A stretch of DNA of 41,825 bases from Heyndrickxia ginsengihumi (GTDB lineage Bacteria > Bacillota > Bacilli > Bacillales > Bacillaceae_C), in the NCBI RefSeq assembly GCF_011008565.1, contig NZ_JAAIWK010000031.1:1-41825 (forward strand), given 5' to 3'. Position 1 is the first letter of the stretch; each line of letters starts with the position of its first letter. This document shows positions 8,768 to 16,315 of this stretch, piece after piece. Both the position numbers and the translations under genes were made by a program. The notes beneath the pieces are model-generated. The model saw only the letters and a program-made list of their open reading frames with translations, ran no database searches and was not told where the DNA came from.

Positions 8768-8796
8768 TTGAAAGCGTATTCAATTATATGTATAAT
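8768..8796 (+). promoter_or_regulatory. sigma-A promoter of acoR overlapping a cre site
   Basis: TTGAAA (8768-8773) and TATAAT (8791-8796) are separated by 17 bases. TGAAAGCGTATTCA at 8769-8782 matches the CcpA cre consensus at 13 of 14 positions and covers the -35 box and half the spacer. Bound CcpA should block transcription, as reported for acoR in B. subtilis. The -10 lies 120 bases before the coding start. Confidence 0.82.
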
Positions 8797-8915
8797 ATAC
8801 ATAGCTTACATGTTTAATGGAATAGGTCCTGTTTTCTCTTCACTAGTCACTTAAGTAAAATATTTCCCAGTTTCTGTCATTAACATTGTAAACCTATTGA
8901 TGAGAGGTGGATCAT

Positions 8916-10781
8916 TTGATAACGACGACAAAATGCTACTTAAATACATGGAAACGATTTGTCCATGAAGGGGTGTTAGATTCAGCACGCTTGAATAAAA
9001 GAGTCATAGAATCATGGTATCGATGTAAACAGGGAGAAGTCAATCCATATTTGACAAAAGGACATTATCTTTTGTCAAATGAACAATTGCAGAGGCAAAA
9101 AGTTAAGTACGCCCAATTATTGGAGGTAGCTTCTTCACATCTTGCACATATTGACCCCATTCTTCAGCAATCGGGAATGATGGCTCTTGTCATTGACCCT
9201 GAAGGTGTTGTTCTATCTATTCGAGGACATCGCGGAACAGTATACGAAGCAGAAAAAATCAATTTTGTTGAAGGGGCTTGCTGGACCGAAGATAAAGTTG
9301 GAACAAATGCAATCGGAACAGCACTTCAAACCGGCGAAGCTGTGATGATCAATGGAACTGAACATTTTTCCGTTGCTTCACATCGTTGGAGCTGTTCGGC
9401 AACACCAATTTATGATCAAAACAAGCAGTTGCTCGGTATCATTGATATTTCTTGTCCTCTAGAACAATCCCACCCGCTTATGCTCGGTACTGTAACATCT
9501 ATTGCCTATATGATTGAGCAAGAATTGAACATAGTGAACCATGAGCAAGACATTTCGATTTTTGAGCAAGCAATTGATTTCATTGAAATGAATCCAGATG
9601 TTCCTTTTGTCGTTTGTAATGATCAAGGATTCATCATATCAGCGAGCCGGATTATTCGCGAAAAAAATCCTCAATATTCCAATATGAAAATAGAAGATCT
9701 ACTTTCAAGTGGTTATAACATTCAAAAACAGAAACCAATTTTATCAAAAAAGCAGAAAAAGTTGGGAACATGTTTACTTCTTTCCGAAGCAAAAGTTCGA
9801 CAACACCGTCATTTCCAGATAGTCCATAAAGAAGAAGAGCCCTTCCAATTTCAAGGAGTTATTGGCACAAGTGAAGTATTTATAAATACAATTGAAAAAG
9901 CAAAGCTAGTATCAAAAACAGATTCCAGTGTTTATATATTGGGTGAAACAGGTACTGGAAAAGAATTAATTGCCCGCGCCATCCATGAGAATAGTTCAAG
10001 AAAAAACGGACCATTTATTGCCGTGAATTGTGGGGCTATACCAAAAGCCTTAATGGAAAGTGAACTATTCGGTTATGTTGAAGGAGCTTTTACAGGGGCA
10101 AAACGGCAAGGATATAAAGGGAAATTTGAACAGGCGAATCATGGAACATTATTTCTTGATGAAATTGGTGAAATGCCTCCAGCGATGCAAGTTGCTATTT
10201 TACGCGTTCTTCAAGAAAGAAAAGTCATCCCTATTGGCGGAACGAAAGAGGTACCTATTGATATTCGCATTATTGCGGCTACTCACCGTGATCTTTTTCA
10301 GCTTGTCAAAGAGGGGACATTCCGGCAAGATCTATATTATCGTCTGCATGTATTTCCAATTCACGTACCTACATTGAAAGAAAGAAGAGAAGATATCCCT
10401 GCTTTTATTCATTATTTTTGCCAGACAAACAACTGTCATCTTGATTTGCCCGTTCAACTTCTCGAACAATTGCAAAGCTATGATTGGCCTGGGAATATTA
10501 GAGAACTGATGAATATATTAGAAAATCTTAAAATATCCGCGGGTGCTAATAGCAATTCCATTGTAGAATTATTATCTTTGTTTAAAGGAAACCACCACTC
10601 AAATAGTGATATAGAGACACCTGTTCAAGTTACAAAATATAATACGCGCGAAAAAATTCAAAGAGAGATGATGATTGAAGCGTTGCAGAAAACTTGCGGA
10701 AACGCATCCGCAGCAGCTAAATTACTTGGTATTCCTAGAAGCACTTTTTATCGGAGAGCGAAAAAATTAGGATTATCGTAA
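8916..10781 (+). CDS. acoR: AcoR, sigma-54-dependent activator of acetoin catabolism
   Basis: The 621-residue protein is an enhancer-binding activator for acoABCL. The N-terminal ~300 residues contain a GAF-type sensor (residues ~75-200) followed by a PAS-like part. The AAA+ domain follows, with Walker A GETGTGKE near 342 and the sigma-54 contact loop GAFTGA near 390, then LFLDEIGEMP. The C-terminus is a Fis-type helix-turn-helix (NASAAAKLLGIPRSTFYRRA). All motifs are intact. I prefer TTG 8916 because GAGAGGTGG (8902-8910) is spaced for it, whereas the in-frame GTG at 8907 lies inside that ribosome site. The likely target is the -24/-12 promoter at 2319. Confidence 0.93.
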   Translation: MITTTKCYLNTWKRFVHEGVLDSARLNKRVIESWYRCKQGEVNPYLTKGHYLLSNEQLQRQKVKYAQLLEVASSHLAHIDPILQQSGMMALVIDPEGVVLSIRGHRGTVYEAEKINFVEGACWTEDKVGTNAIGTALQTGEAVMINGTEHFSVASHRWSCSATPIYDQNKQLLGIIDISCPLEQSHPLMLGTVTSIAYMIEQELNIVNHEQDISIFEQAIDFIEMNPDVPFVVCNDQGFIISASRIIREKNPQYSNMKIEDLLSSGYNIQKQKPILSKKQKKLGTCLLLSEAKVRQHRHFQIVHKEEEPFQFQGVIGTSEVFINTIEKAKLVSKTDSSVYILGETGTGKELIARAIHENSSRKNGPFIAVNCGAIPKALMESELFGYVEGAFTGAKRQGYKGKFEQANHGTLFLDEIGEMPPAMQVAILRVLQERKVIPIGGTKEVPIDIRIIAATHRDLFQLVKEGTFRQDLYYRLHVFPIHVPTLKERREDIPAFIHYFCQTNNCHLDLPVQLLEQLQSYDWPGNIRELMNILENLKISAGANSNSIVELLSLFKGNHHSNSDIETPVQVTKYNTREKIQREMMIEALQKTCGNASAAAKLLGIPRSTFYRRAKKLGLS

Positions 10782-10786
10782 TAAAG

Positions 10787-10817
10787 AAGGAGATGGCATA
10801 ATGCCGTCTCCTTTAAA
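10787..10817 (+). terminator. terminator of acoR
   Basis: AAGGAGATGGCAT (10787-10799) pairs with ATGCCGTCTCCTT (10801-10813) with one G-U pair, shortly after the acoR stop. The T-run is short. Confidence 0.6.
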
Positions 10818-10824
10818 AATGAAA

Positions 10825-11121
10825 CTATCTTTGTTCATATGCAATAACAACCCCCACTAAAATTAAAAAGAGACCTAGCCAAAAAGTTCCGCCAATGTTT
10901 TCTCCAAGGATAAGTCACCCATATCTTTATGGGCGATTTTCCACTTTTGTTTTGTTGAAAATCAATCCACTGAGAAGAGGACAGCGATTGCGACAAGATA
11001 GCGCAGCCAAACAAGTTGTAACGGTGGAATGACGGTTACAACAACTTTAACAACGACATACATGCCACCCAATACTTGCTGCTAATATTAAGAACATTGA
11101 ACCTAGTATTGTATTATTCAT
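10825..11121 (-). pseudogene. decayed EamA/DMT transporter remnant
   Basis: On the minus strand an ATG at 11121, preceded by GGAGGG, opens MNNTILGSMFLILAASI and then, after a frame change, VVVKVVVTVIPPLQLVWLRY, the first helices of an EamA transporter. A further break follows, and the sequence resumes as ENIGGTFWLGLFLILVGVVI and AYEQR-stop, the last helix of the same family. About 100 codons remain of an expected ~300, so the middle is deleted and the frame is broken at least twice. It is a dead relative of the intact transporter at 7695. Confidence 0.75.
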
Positions 11122-11159
11122 TTTTAATACCCTCCATATGCATTTTAAATGTTCTATGC

Positions 11160-11194
11160 CTTAAAGGAGTATTTAGTTAAACTTCTCCTTTAAG
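11160..11194. other. perfect 10-bp hairpin
   Basis: CTTAAAGGAG (11160-11169) and CTCCTTTAAG (11185-11194) pair perfectly around a 15-base loop. It lies in the former 5' leader of the dead EamA gene. There is no clear T-tract on either side, so a terminator role is doubtful; on the minus strand the left arm could hide a ribosome-site-like AAGGAG. Confidence 0.4.
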
Positions 11195-11498
11195 AACGAG
11201 TAAATGCTAGAGGCACATCTTGTTTAAATAATGGATGATGATACATCATGTAATTTACCTCTTATCATAATGAAATGGATTAAAAAGATACTCATAAAGG
11301 GCTCATATTTGTAAACTCTCTTGCTTTTTATCAAACAATTCATAAAATCGATTGGAGCGTAACGTTTGAGACTCCTGCGGGAAAAACGAGCATCCTGAAG
11401 CGGAAATCAACGATTCCTTTAAGTAAATTAGTAACTTTAATTATAGTATGTATTTTACAGACTATTTCTCCTAAAATTAATATTTTTAATTTAATATA
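11195..11498. other. intergenic stretch, no gene seen
   Basis: AT-rich DNA with frequent stops in all frames. The only recognisable content is the dispersed-repeat fragment at 11351-11413, listed separately. Confidence 0.6.
11351..11413 (+). repeat. fragment of dispersed Bacillaceae repeat (copy B)
   Basis: TTGGAGCG, then GAGACTCCTGCGGGAAAAAC, and finally GAAGCGGAAATCAACG correspond to the two ends of the dispersed GC-rich repeat. The middle (AGGAGGCTC...CCCGCGGAAAGCG, as in copies C and D) is missing, so this copy seems internally deleted. Confidence 0.65.
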
Positions 11499-11527
11499 TT
11501 GACAATAAATGATCATCGTATTAAACT
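11499..11527 (+). promoter_or_regulatory. sigma-A promoter of the S-box leader
   Basis: TTGACA (11499-11504), a 17-base spacer and TAAACT (11522-11527) place the transcription start about 15 bases before the riboswitch. Confidence 0.7.
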
Positions 11528-11547
11528 AAATTCATAATTAAATATGT

Positions 11548-11648
11548 CTTATCAAGAGTGATGGAGGGACTGGCCCGATGAAATCCGACAACCAGCACAT
11601 ATATGTGTATGGTGTTAATTCCAGCAGATGTTTAATCTGAGAGATAAG
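11548..11648 (+). promoter_or_regulatory. SAM-I (S-box) riboswitch aptamer
   Basis: The leader opens with CTTATCAAGAG and GATGGAGGGACTGGCCC, continues with GATGAAATCC and AACCAGC, and closes with GTTAATTCCAGCAG and TGAGAGATAAG. These are the conserved blocks of the SAM-I aptamer, with P1 formed by CTTATC and GATAAG. It binds S-adenosylmethionine and controls the methionine synthase gene at 11816. The ATAAGAAAAC at 11644-11653 is exactly complementary to GTTTTCTTAT at 11675-11684, which gives the antiterminator that competes with the terminator stem. Confidence 0.97.
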
Positions 11649-11665
11649 AAAACGGACGTAAAGCT

Positions 11666-11706
11666 AAAAAGCTGGTTTTCTTATGATGAGGAAACCAGCT
11701 TTTTTA
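11666..11706 (+). terminator. riboswitch expression-platform terminator
   Basis: AAAAAGCTGGTTTTC pairs with GGAAACCAGCTTTTT, followed by a T-run. With SAM bound, P1 holds GATAAG, the antiterminator cannot form, and this stem stops transcription before the gene. Confidence 0.93.
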
Positions 11707-11815
11707 CTTTAATTAGGGGAGTTGATCAGAAAAACAACCATATGATCGATTTAATATACATATTATTTCGAAAATAAATATGGAATATGAATTTATTTAT
11801 GAAGGAGCTAAAACA

Positions 11816-12955
11816 ATGACAATTCAACCAGCATTACAATCATTAAAACGTACACTTCCGCCATTTCGAGCAGACCATGTCGGGAGTTTATTGCGACCTG
11901 AACGATTAAAAAAAGCGCGTTTAGACAAAGAAAACGGAATTATTTCAGCGGACCAATTAACAGCCATAGAGAATGAAGAAATTCGTAGAATTGTAGAGAA
12001 GCAGAAAGAGGCCGGCGTTCTAGCAATTACCGATGGTGAATTCCGCCGCAGCTGGTGGCATTTTGATTTTCTAGAAGGCTTAACGGGGATAGAAGGTTTT
12101 GATAAGGAACACGGACTAAAATTTCATCATATTGAAACTAGGGGGCATGGTATCCGTGTGACTGAAAAAATCGATTTTCCTGATGATCATCCTTTCCTTG
12201 AACATTTTAAATTTTTAAAAGAGGCCATTGGCGAAAATGAAGATGGTTTCATTGCAAAACAAACAATTCCGAGCCTTAGTCTATTAAGCCGTCCAGCTAT
12301 TATTAACCGTGATATATATCCCGACTTGGATGAATATTATGATGATTTAGCGAAGGCTTATAAAAAAGCCGTCCATGCATTTTATCATCTCGGCTGTCGC
12401 TACTTGCAAATAGATGATACAAACTGGGGATTTTTGGCAGATCCAAAAAATCGTGAAGCATTAAAAGGTACAGAGAGTGACGCAGAAGATGTTGCGCGAA
12501 GATGTGCGCAAGCATTAAACAAAGCATTGGAAGATAAACCAGCAGATTTAATTGTGACGATGCATATTTGTCGTGGTAATTATGCTTCCTCTTGGGCATT
12601 TTCTGGAGGATATGAACCTGTTGCAGAAATATTATTTAATCAAATCAATGTTGATGGTTATTTCCTTGAATATGACAGTGAACGCTCAGGTGATTTCAAA
12701 CCTTTACGTTTCGTCACAAGAAAAGATTTACATATTGTTTTAGGACTAATTACATCCAAATCTGCTGAACTAGAAGATATCGAAAATATTAAAGCACGTA
12801 TTCAAGAAGCATCACAATTTGTCCCTTTGGAGCAGCTTGCACTGAGCCCTCAATGTGGATTTGCTTCAACAGAAGAAGGAAATCTGCTTACAGAAGAAGA
12901 GCAATGGGAAAAGTTGAAATGGGTTAAAAAGATTGCAGATGATGTATGGAAATAA
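11816..12955 (+). CDS. cobalamin-independent methionine synthase-like protein (YxjG/YxjH type)
   Basis: The 379-residue protein corresponds to the C-terminal catalytic half of MetE and lacks the N-terminal half; B. subtilis YxjG and YxjH have the same size and also lie behind S-box leaders. Visible zinc ligands are the His and Cys of MHICRGNY, a Glu in LEYDSERSGDF, and the Cys of SPQCGFASTEEGN, so the metal site is complete. The N-terminus FRADHVGSLLRP is typical. It probably methylates homocysteine, though the methyl donor of this short family is uncertain. ATG 11816 follows AAGGAG by 8 bases; an upstream in-frame ATG at 11780 has no ribosome site. It is repressed by SAM through the riboswitch at 11548. 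Confidence 0.9.
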   Translation: MTIQPALQSLKRTLPPFRADHVGSLLRPERLKKARLDKENGIISADQLTAIENEEIRRIVEKQKEAGVLAITDGEFRRSWWHFDFLEGLTGIEGFDKEHGLKFHHIETRGHGIRVTEKIDFPDDHPFLEHFKFLKEAIGENEDGFIAKQTIPSLSLLSRPAIINRDIYPDLDEYYDDLAKAYKKAVHAFYHLGCRYLQIDDTNWGFLADPKNREALKGTESDAEDVARRCAQALNKALEDKPADLIVTMHICRGNYASSWAFSGGYEPVAEILFNQINVDGYFLEYDSERSGDFKPLRFVTRKDLHIVLGLITSKSAELEDIENIKARIQEASQFVPLEQLALSPQCGFASTEEGNLLTEEEQWEKLKWVKKIADDVWK

Positions 12956-13005
12956 AGGCTAATTAATGAATAAAGTAATTCTTACGGAATGTTCTTTGAT
13001 TTGTT

Positions 13006-13047
13006 GACAAAAAGGTTTAGAATGGCTTCATTCTAAACCTTTTTGTC
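13006..13047 (+). terminator. terminator of the methionine synthase gene
   Basis: A perfect 19-bp stem (13006-13024 with 13029-13047) closes on a GCTT tetraloop and has an A-run on its left arm and T-run on its right arm. It may work in both directions. Confidence 0.85.
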
Positions 13048-13160
13048 ATGATCAAGTTGTATATTGCTTTGCCAAGCTTGACTTTTCATTAAACATTTAG
13101 TCTCAGTAGTTTACTAGATTCGTTAAAAAACAAGGATTTTTCTTCCTCTCAATCATCATG

Positions 13161-13229
13161 GCAACTCTACAGGCAATTGCTGAGGAGGCTCCCTGACCGC
13201 CCGCGGAAAGCGCACCCCTGTAGTGTCAA
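13161..13229. repeat. fragment of dispersed Bacillaceae repeat (copy C)
   Basis: The core GAGGAGGCTCCCTGACCGCC followed by CGCGGAAAGCGCAC is the central block of the dispersed repeat, complementary in content to copy B. It is bracketed by ACTCTACAGG (13164-13173) and CCTGTAGTGT (13217-13226), which pair at 9 of 10 positions, so the unit can fold. No coding capacity. Confidence 0.65.
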
Positions 13230-13292
13230 TCAATCATTTCAAGGATCCATCTATTATCAATTATTACTTTTTATTTCGAATATAGAACTTTT

Positions 13293-13320
13293 TTGAGTAT
13301 AGCTCTAAGTGGTGTATAAT
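13293..13320 (+). promoter_or_regulatory. sigma-A promoter of the DUF6509-like gene
   Basis: TTGAGT (13293-13298) and TATAAT (13315-13320), 16 bases apart, with TG directly before the -10 box. The start codon follows 44 bases later. Confidence 0.6.
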
Positions 13321-13364
13321 ATTCAAAGTAAATGCAGTAGATAAGTTGAAAGGACGAATGATTT

Positions 13365-13652
13365 ATGAAGATTACCGGGCACGAAGTAGAAAAACTCGTC
13401 GATCCGACAGGTATTATTATAGGTGATCGCTATGAATTTTATCTTGATATCGAAGTTTCGGAAGACGATGAATTATATACTGATAAAGGATTATCATTAA
13501 AAGTTATTTATGCTGTAGATGAACAGCAGTCAAAAATTGCCCTTTATCAAATTTATGAAAAACTAAGTAATCAGCCGCTTGATTTTGAGCTTGAAGATGA
13601 TGAAAAACAATTAGTGAATGACTACTGTAAGGAAGTAATCGAAGCAATGTAA
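13365..13652 (+). CDS. small acidic protein, DUF6509-like
   Basis: The 95-residue protein is soluble and strongly acidic in its second half (FELEDDEKQLV). The opening EKLVDPTGIIIGDRYEFYLD and the segment YTDKGLSLKVIYAVD resemble a family of ~90-residue Bacillus proteins that I recall as DUF6509, sometimes mislabelled pullulanase. No catalytic motif, signal peptide or membrane helix is visible. A sigma-A promoter precedes it and a perfect terminator follows, so it is a single-gene unit. Function unknown. Confidence 0.75.
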   Translation: MKITGHEVEKLVDPTGIIIGDRYEFYLDIEVSEDDELYTDKGLSLKVIYAVDEQQSKIALYQIYEKLSNQPLDFELEDDEKQLVNDYCKEVIEAM

Positions 13653-13654
13653 TC

Positions 13655-13690
13655 AAAAAAGAAAACAGGGACGTTCCTGTTTTCTTTTTT
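13655..13690 (+). terminator. terminator of the DUF6509-like gene
   Basis: AAAAAAGAAAACAGG (13655-13669) and CCTGTTTTCTTTTTT (13676-13690) pair perfectly around six bases. Confidence 0.9.
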
Positions 13691-13756
13691 AGATAGATTT
13701 AGATGGTAGTTCTCCGAGGTAATAGATGTTTCCGCTAGCTGTATATTTGATCTAAA

Positions 13757-13793
13757 AAGAACTTGCGCTCAAATGTTCAAACGCAGGTTCTTT
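13757..13793 (-). terminator. terminator of the DHA2 exporter gene
   Basis: AAAGAACTTGCG (13757-13768) pairs with CGCAGGTTCTTT (13782-13793) with one wobble. The flanking A-run gives a T-tract on the minus strand, right after the exporter stop codon. Confidence 0.8.
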
Positions 13794-13794
13794 A

Positions 13795-15204
13795 TTATGC
13801 ATTCTTTTTATGTGTGAGGAATAGACTTGGGATGAAGATTACCACAAGGACGATGGCAGATACTAAAAATCCGGCATGGTAACCTTTTAAACCATTGGCA
13901 ATCGTTGGTTGCAATCCTTGTACGACATTTGCGACCACTGTTGCGATAATAGCTGAACCGAAACTTGAACCAAGGTTTTCAATAATATTAATACCGACAC
14001 CTGCTTCTGGAAGTTGTTTGCTGTCAAGTCCTGTATAAGCGTCACTCGTCAACGGAAGCATAATTCCTCCAAAACTGGTGCCGCGGATAAATAATATGAT
14101 GGCAATCCAAATCATACTTGTTTTATCGGTAATAAAGATAAGCGGAATAGATCCGATAAGCGAAAGAATAAGACTAACTATAACTACGTATTTTGCACCG
14201 ATCTTATCAATCATTTTTCCGATCATTGGCCGAGTAACGAGCATCCCAACCCCTTGAGGGATTAATGCAAGCGCAGCTTCGATTGCCGTGAAATGACGGA
14301 AGTTTTGGAAGAACAATGGGAGTATTAACATAGGTCCCATGACGGCAATATTCGCTAAAAATAACCCGATGCTTGATGCTAAGAAACTCTTGTGTGCAAA
14401 CAAATTGATGGGGAGTACGGTTTGATTTTTTCTGATTCGATTATATACGAGGTAACTTACAGCGAAAGCAAGGCCGATGCCCACCCATAGGATTGTTTCA
14501 CTATTGTTAAAAGATGCATGGTCCGCTGCTTTCGTAATTCCGTAAATCAATGCTGCGCTCATTAAGGATAAATCGACAATCCCAAAAATATCGAGTTTAC
14601 TATTTTTGTTGAATGGTTCAAAGTCTGGAATAGTTTTCATCATAAGTGGTGCAGCAATCAAAACGATGAACACGTTGATGAAGAAAATCCAATGCCATGA
14701 TGCAGCTTGAACGATGAAGCCTCCGATTACAGGTCCTAAGATTGGACCGAAAATCATTGGTGTGCTGACGATGGCCATAACTTTCCCTAGATTATCTGGA
14801 CCTGCTGTTTTGACTAATAGTGTTGACATAAGCGGGGTAATAATCCCAGCACTAAAGCCTTGAAGCAAACGGAATAAGATAAAACTAGAAATGTCCCAAC
14901 TAATCCCAGCAAAAACAGAAGTTACACCAAAAGCGATGACTGCACCGATGAAGATTTTCTTTCCGTTAAATTTGTTCATAAGCCATCCGGATACTGGAAC
15001 TGCAATCGCAAGGGCTAAAACATAACCTGTAACGGCCCATTGAATAGTATCCAACGTCGTGTTGAAATCCTTATTTAATTTGTCGATGGCAATGTTCACC
15101 ATCGTTGAGTCAAGCATTGGGGCAATTGCTCCAAGTGCAATTGCCCAGGCAGCCATAAGGATTTCTTTCGGTAATCCTTGTTCCTTTACTTTGTTTGTTA
15201 ACAT
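13795..15204 (-). CDS. DHA2-family (EmrB/QacA type) multidrug exporter
   Basis: The 469-residue membrane protein has the DHA2 opening IAPMLDSTMVNIAIDKLNKD, the motif WAVTGYVLALAIAVPVSG after it, and many hydrophobic helices, probably 14. It is a proton-driven drug exporter of the major facilitator superfamily; the substrate is unknown. I start at ATG 15204 (MLTNKVKEQ), six bases after AGAGGAG. A longer reading to 15315 would translate the promoter and operators. The gene lies downstream of a marR-type gene on the same strand but behind a terminator and with its own operator-covered promoter, so it is probably repressed by that MarR and induced by a drug-like ligand. Confidence 0.92.
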   Translation of the reverse strand: MLTNKVKEQGLPKEILMAAWAIALGAIAPMLDSTMVNIAIDKLNKDFNTTLDTIQWAVTGYVLALAIAVPVSGWLMNKFNGKKIFIGAVIAFGVTSVFAGISWDISSFILFRLLQGFSAGIITPLMSTLLVKTAGPDNLGKVMAIVSTPMIFGPILGPVIGGFIVQAASWHWIFFINVFIVLIAAPLMMKTIPDFEPFNKNSKLDIFGIVDLSLMSAALIYGITKAADHASFNNSETILWVGIGLAFAVSYLVYNRIRKNQTVLPINLFAHKSFLASSIGLFLANIAVMGPMLILPLFFQNFRHFTAIEAALALIPQGVGMLVTRPMIGKMIDKIGAKYVVIVSLILSLIGSIPLIFITDKTSMIWIAIILFIRGTSFGGIMLPLTSDAYTGLDSKQLPEAGVGINIIENLGSSFGSAIIATVVANVVQGLQPTIANGLKGYHAGFLVSAIVLVVIFIPSLFLTHKKNA

Positions 15205-15231
15205 ATTATTCTCCTCTCGAAAGTAACAATT

Positions 15232-15282
15232 TTGTTTCCTTGTTAACAAAAAAATAACATGTTTTTGTTTCCTTGTCAACAA
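15232..15282 (-). promoter_or_regulatory. exporter promoter with two direct-repeat operators
   Basis: TTGTTTCCTTGTTAACAA (15232-15249) and TTGTTTCCTTGTCAACAA (15265-15282), as read on the plus strand, are 33 bp apart and differ at one base. On the minus strand TTGACA (15279-15274) with TATTTT (15256-15251) and a 17-base spacer forms a promoter. One operator covers the -35 box and the other the transcription start. A third related copy precedes marR. Confidence 0.82.
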
Positions 15283-15293
15283 AATATAGAGAT

Positions 15294-15329
15294 AAAAAAT
15301 GCAGCCGGATCGCAATAGAGCTAGGCTGC
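15294..15329 (-). terminator. terminator between marR and the exporter gene
   Basis: On the minus strand GCAGCC and GGCTGC bracket a loop and are followed by ATTTTTTATC. It separates the marR-type transcript from the exporter promoter. Confidence 0.65.
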
Positions 15330-15343
15330 CTGTCGTTACAAAT

Positions 15344-15817
15344 TTATTCAGACTTCATATTTACACCATGTTTTCTTATTTCTGCATCCAAATGCCTATT
15401 ATACCTTTCCGCGAAGCTAATCATAATGTCAAATTGTTCCTCGCTTACCTGTTCAAATACTGCCTTATCGCGCTCTAGAAACTCTTTGTGCAGTTCCTCA
15501 TGGATTTTATAAATTTCTTTCCCTTTCTCAGTAAGCCTAAAATAGATTTCTTTTTTGTTTTCCGGCTTCTGGTAGCTTTCGATTAAGCCTTTTTCTATGA
15601 GCTTCTTAGTCATTTTGCTTATTGCGCCCCTCGTCATATAAAGAGACTCCGCAAGTTTTGTCACATTCGTATTTCCGTTTTTTTCAATGAATTCTATACA
15701 ATGTACTTCAGAAGGCTTATACCCTTTAAGACAGCGTTCCATCTTTGGCTTATTAAGCCAAGCCATCTTGTTAAACAAGTCCCTGAAATTCATGATGAGC
15801 TGTTCTTCTTTGTTCAT
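15344..15817 (-). CDS. MarR-family transcriptional regulator
   Basis: The 157-residue protein is a winged-helix dimer. HTH helices are NVTKLAESLYMTRGAISKMT, followed by the wing YQKPENKKEIYFRLTEKG and a C-terminal dimer helix. ATG 15817 has GGGGGAGG seven bases upstream. It probably represses its own gene (operator-like copy at 15868) and the exporter gene at 13795 (two operator copies), relieved by a small-molecule ligand. No oxidisable cysteine pair is obvious; cysteines lie at CLKGY and HCIEF. Confidence 0.9.
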   Translation of the reverse strand: MNKEEQLIMNFRDLFNKMAWLNKPKMERCLKGYKPSEVHCIEFIEKNGNTNVTKLAESLYMTRGAISKMTKKLIEKGLIESYQKPENKKEIYFRLTEKGKEIYKIHEELHKEFLERDKAVFEQVSEEQFDIMISFAERYNRHLDAEIRKHGVNMKSE

Positions 15818-15867
15818 GGCCTATCCTCCCCCTCGTTGGGACATTAACAATATTATATATTAAATTT

Positions 15868-15885
15868 CTGTTTCCACTTCAACAA
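15868..15885 (-). promoter_or_regulatory. marR promoter and third operator copy
   Basis: The plus-strand word CTGTTTCCACTTCAACAA matches the two exporter operators at 14 of 18 positions. On the minus strand it contains TTGAAG, with ATATAATATTG following at a distance that fits a -35/-10 pair. This points to autoregulation. Confidence 0.65.
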
Positions 15886-16227
15886 TTTAAAAAATTATTT
15901 AAGGAATTGAGCTATACGTGAAAAAGAGAGACAAAAGCCTTTAACTCCCAAGTAAACAAATGCTAGTTATCATTTGATCACCATTGATTAAATAAACCAA
16001 TCCACTAAAGGGCAATTATCTAAAAACTTGCATAAGGCTGCACCTAGCTGGACTAAGACTTTGAATTGGCAAAAAGATGGAGGAATATGATCTGATTTAA
16101 AAAACAGATTAGCGATAATTTGCCAGAATTACTAGTAAATAGAATGTTGAAGCCGAAACAACTCGTTTCAAAACCTTCGCTTTCTGCAGTCTGAAACAGG
16201 AGCATTTCTAGTTTTTTAAAGGAAAAT
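15886..16227. other. intergenic stretch with possible ORF relics
   Basis: No gene with start and ribosome site is visible. On the plus strand an open stretch ends as APSWTKTLNWQKDGGI-stop near 16091, and another frame reads LPELLVNRMLKPKQLVSKP-stop near 16193. They look more protein-like than the surrounding DNA and could be one frameshifted remnant, but I recognise no family. Confidence 0.35.
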
Positions 16228-16249
16228 ACATACTAACTAGTAGGTATGT
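16228..16249. promoter_or_regulatory. 22-bp near-palindrome, candidate TetR operator
   Basis: ACATAC at the left and GTATGT at the right pair perfectly, and the centre ACTAGT is also self-complementary, so 9 of 11 position pairs match. It lies 66 bases upstream of the acyl-CoA dehydrogenase start. Shape and size suit a TetR dimer-pair site; the TetR-type gene at 21056 ends this cluster. Confidence 0.6.
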
Positions 16250-16315
16250 TGCCTGCCTATGAATCATATACATGACAATATAGTTTATGAAGTAGATACA
16301 ATAGGAGTTGGTTAT

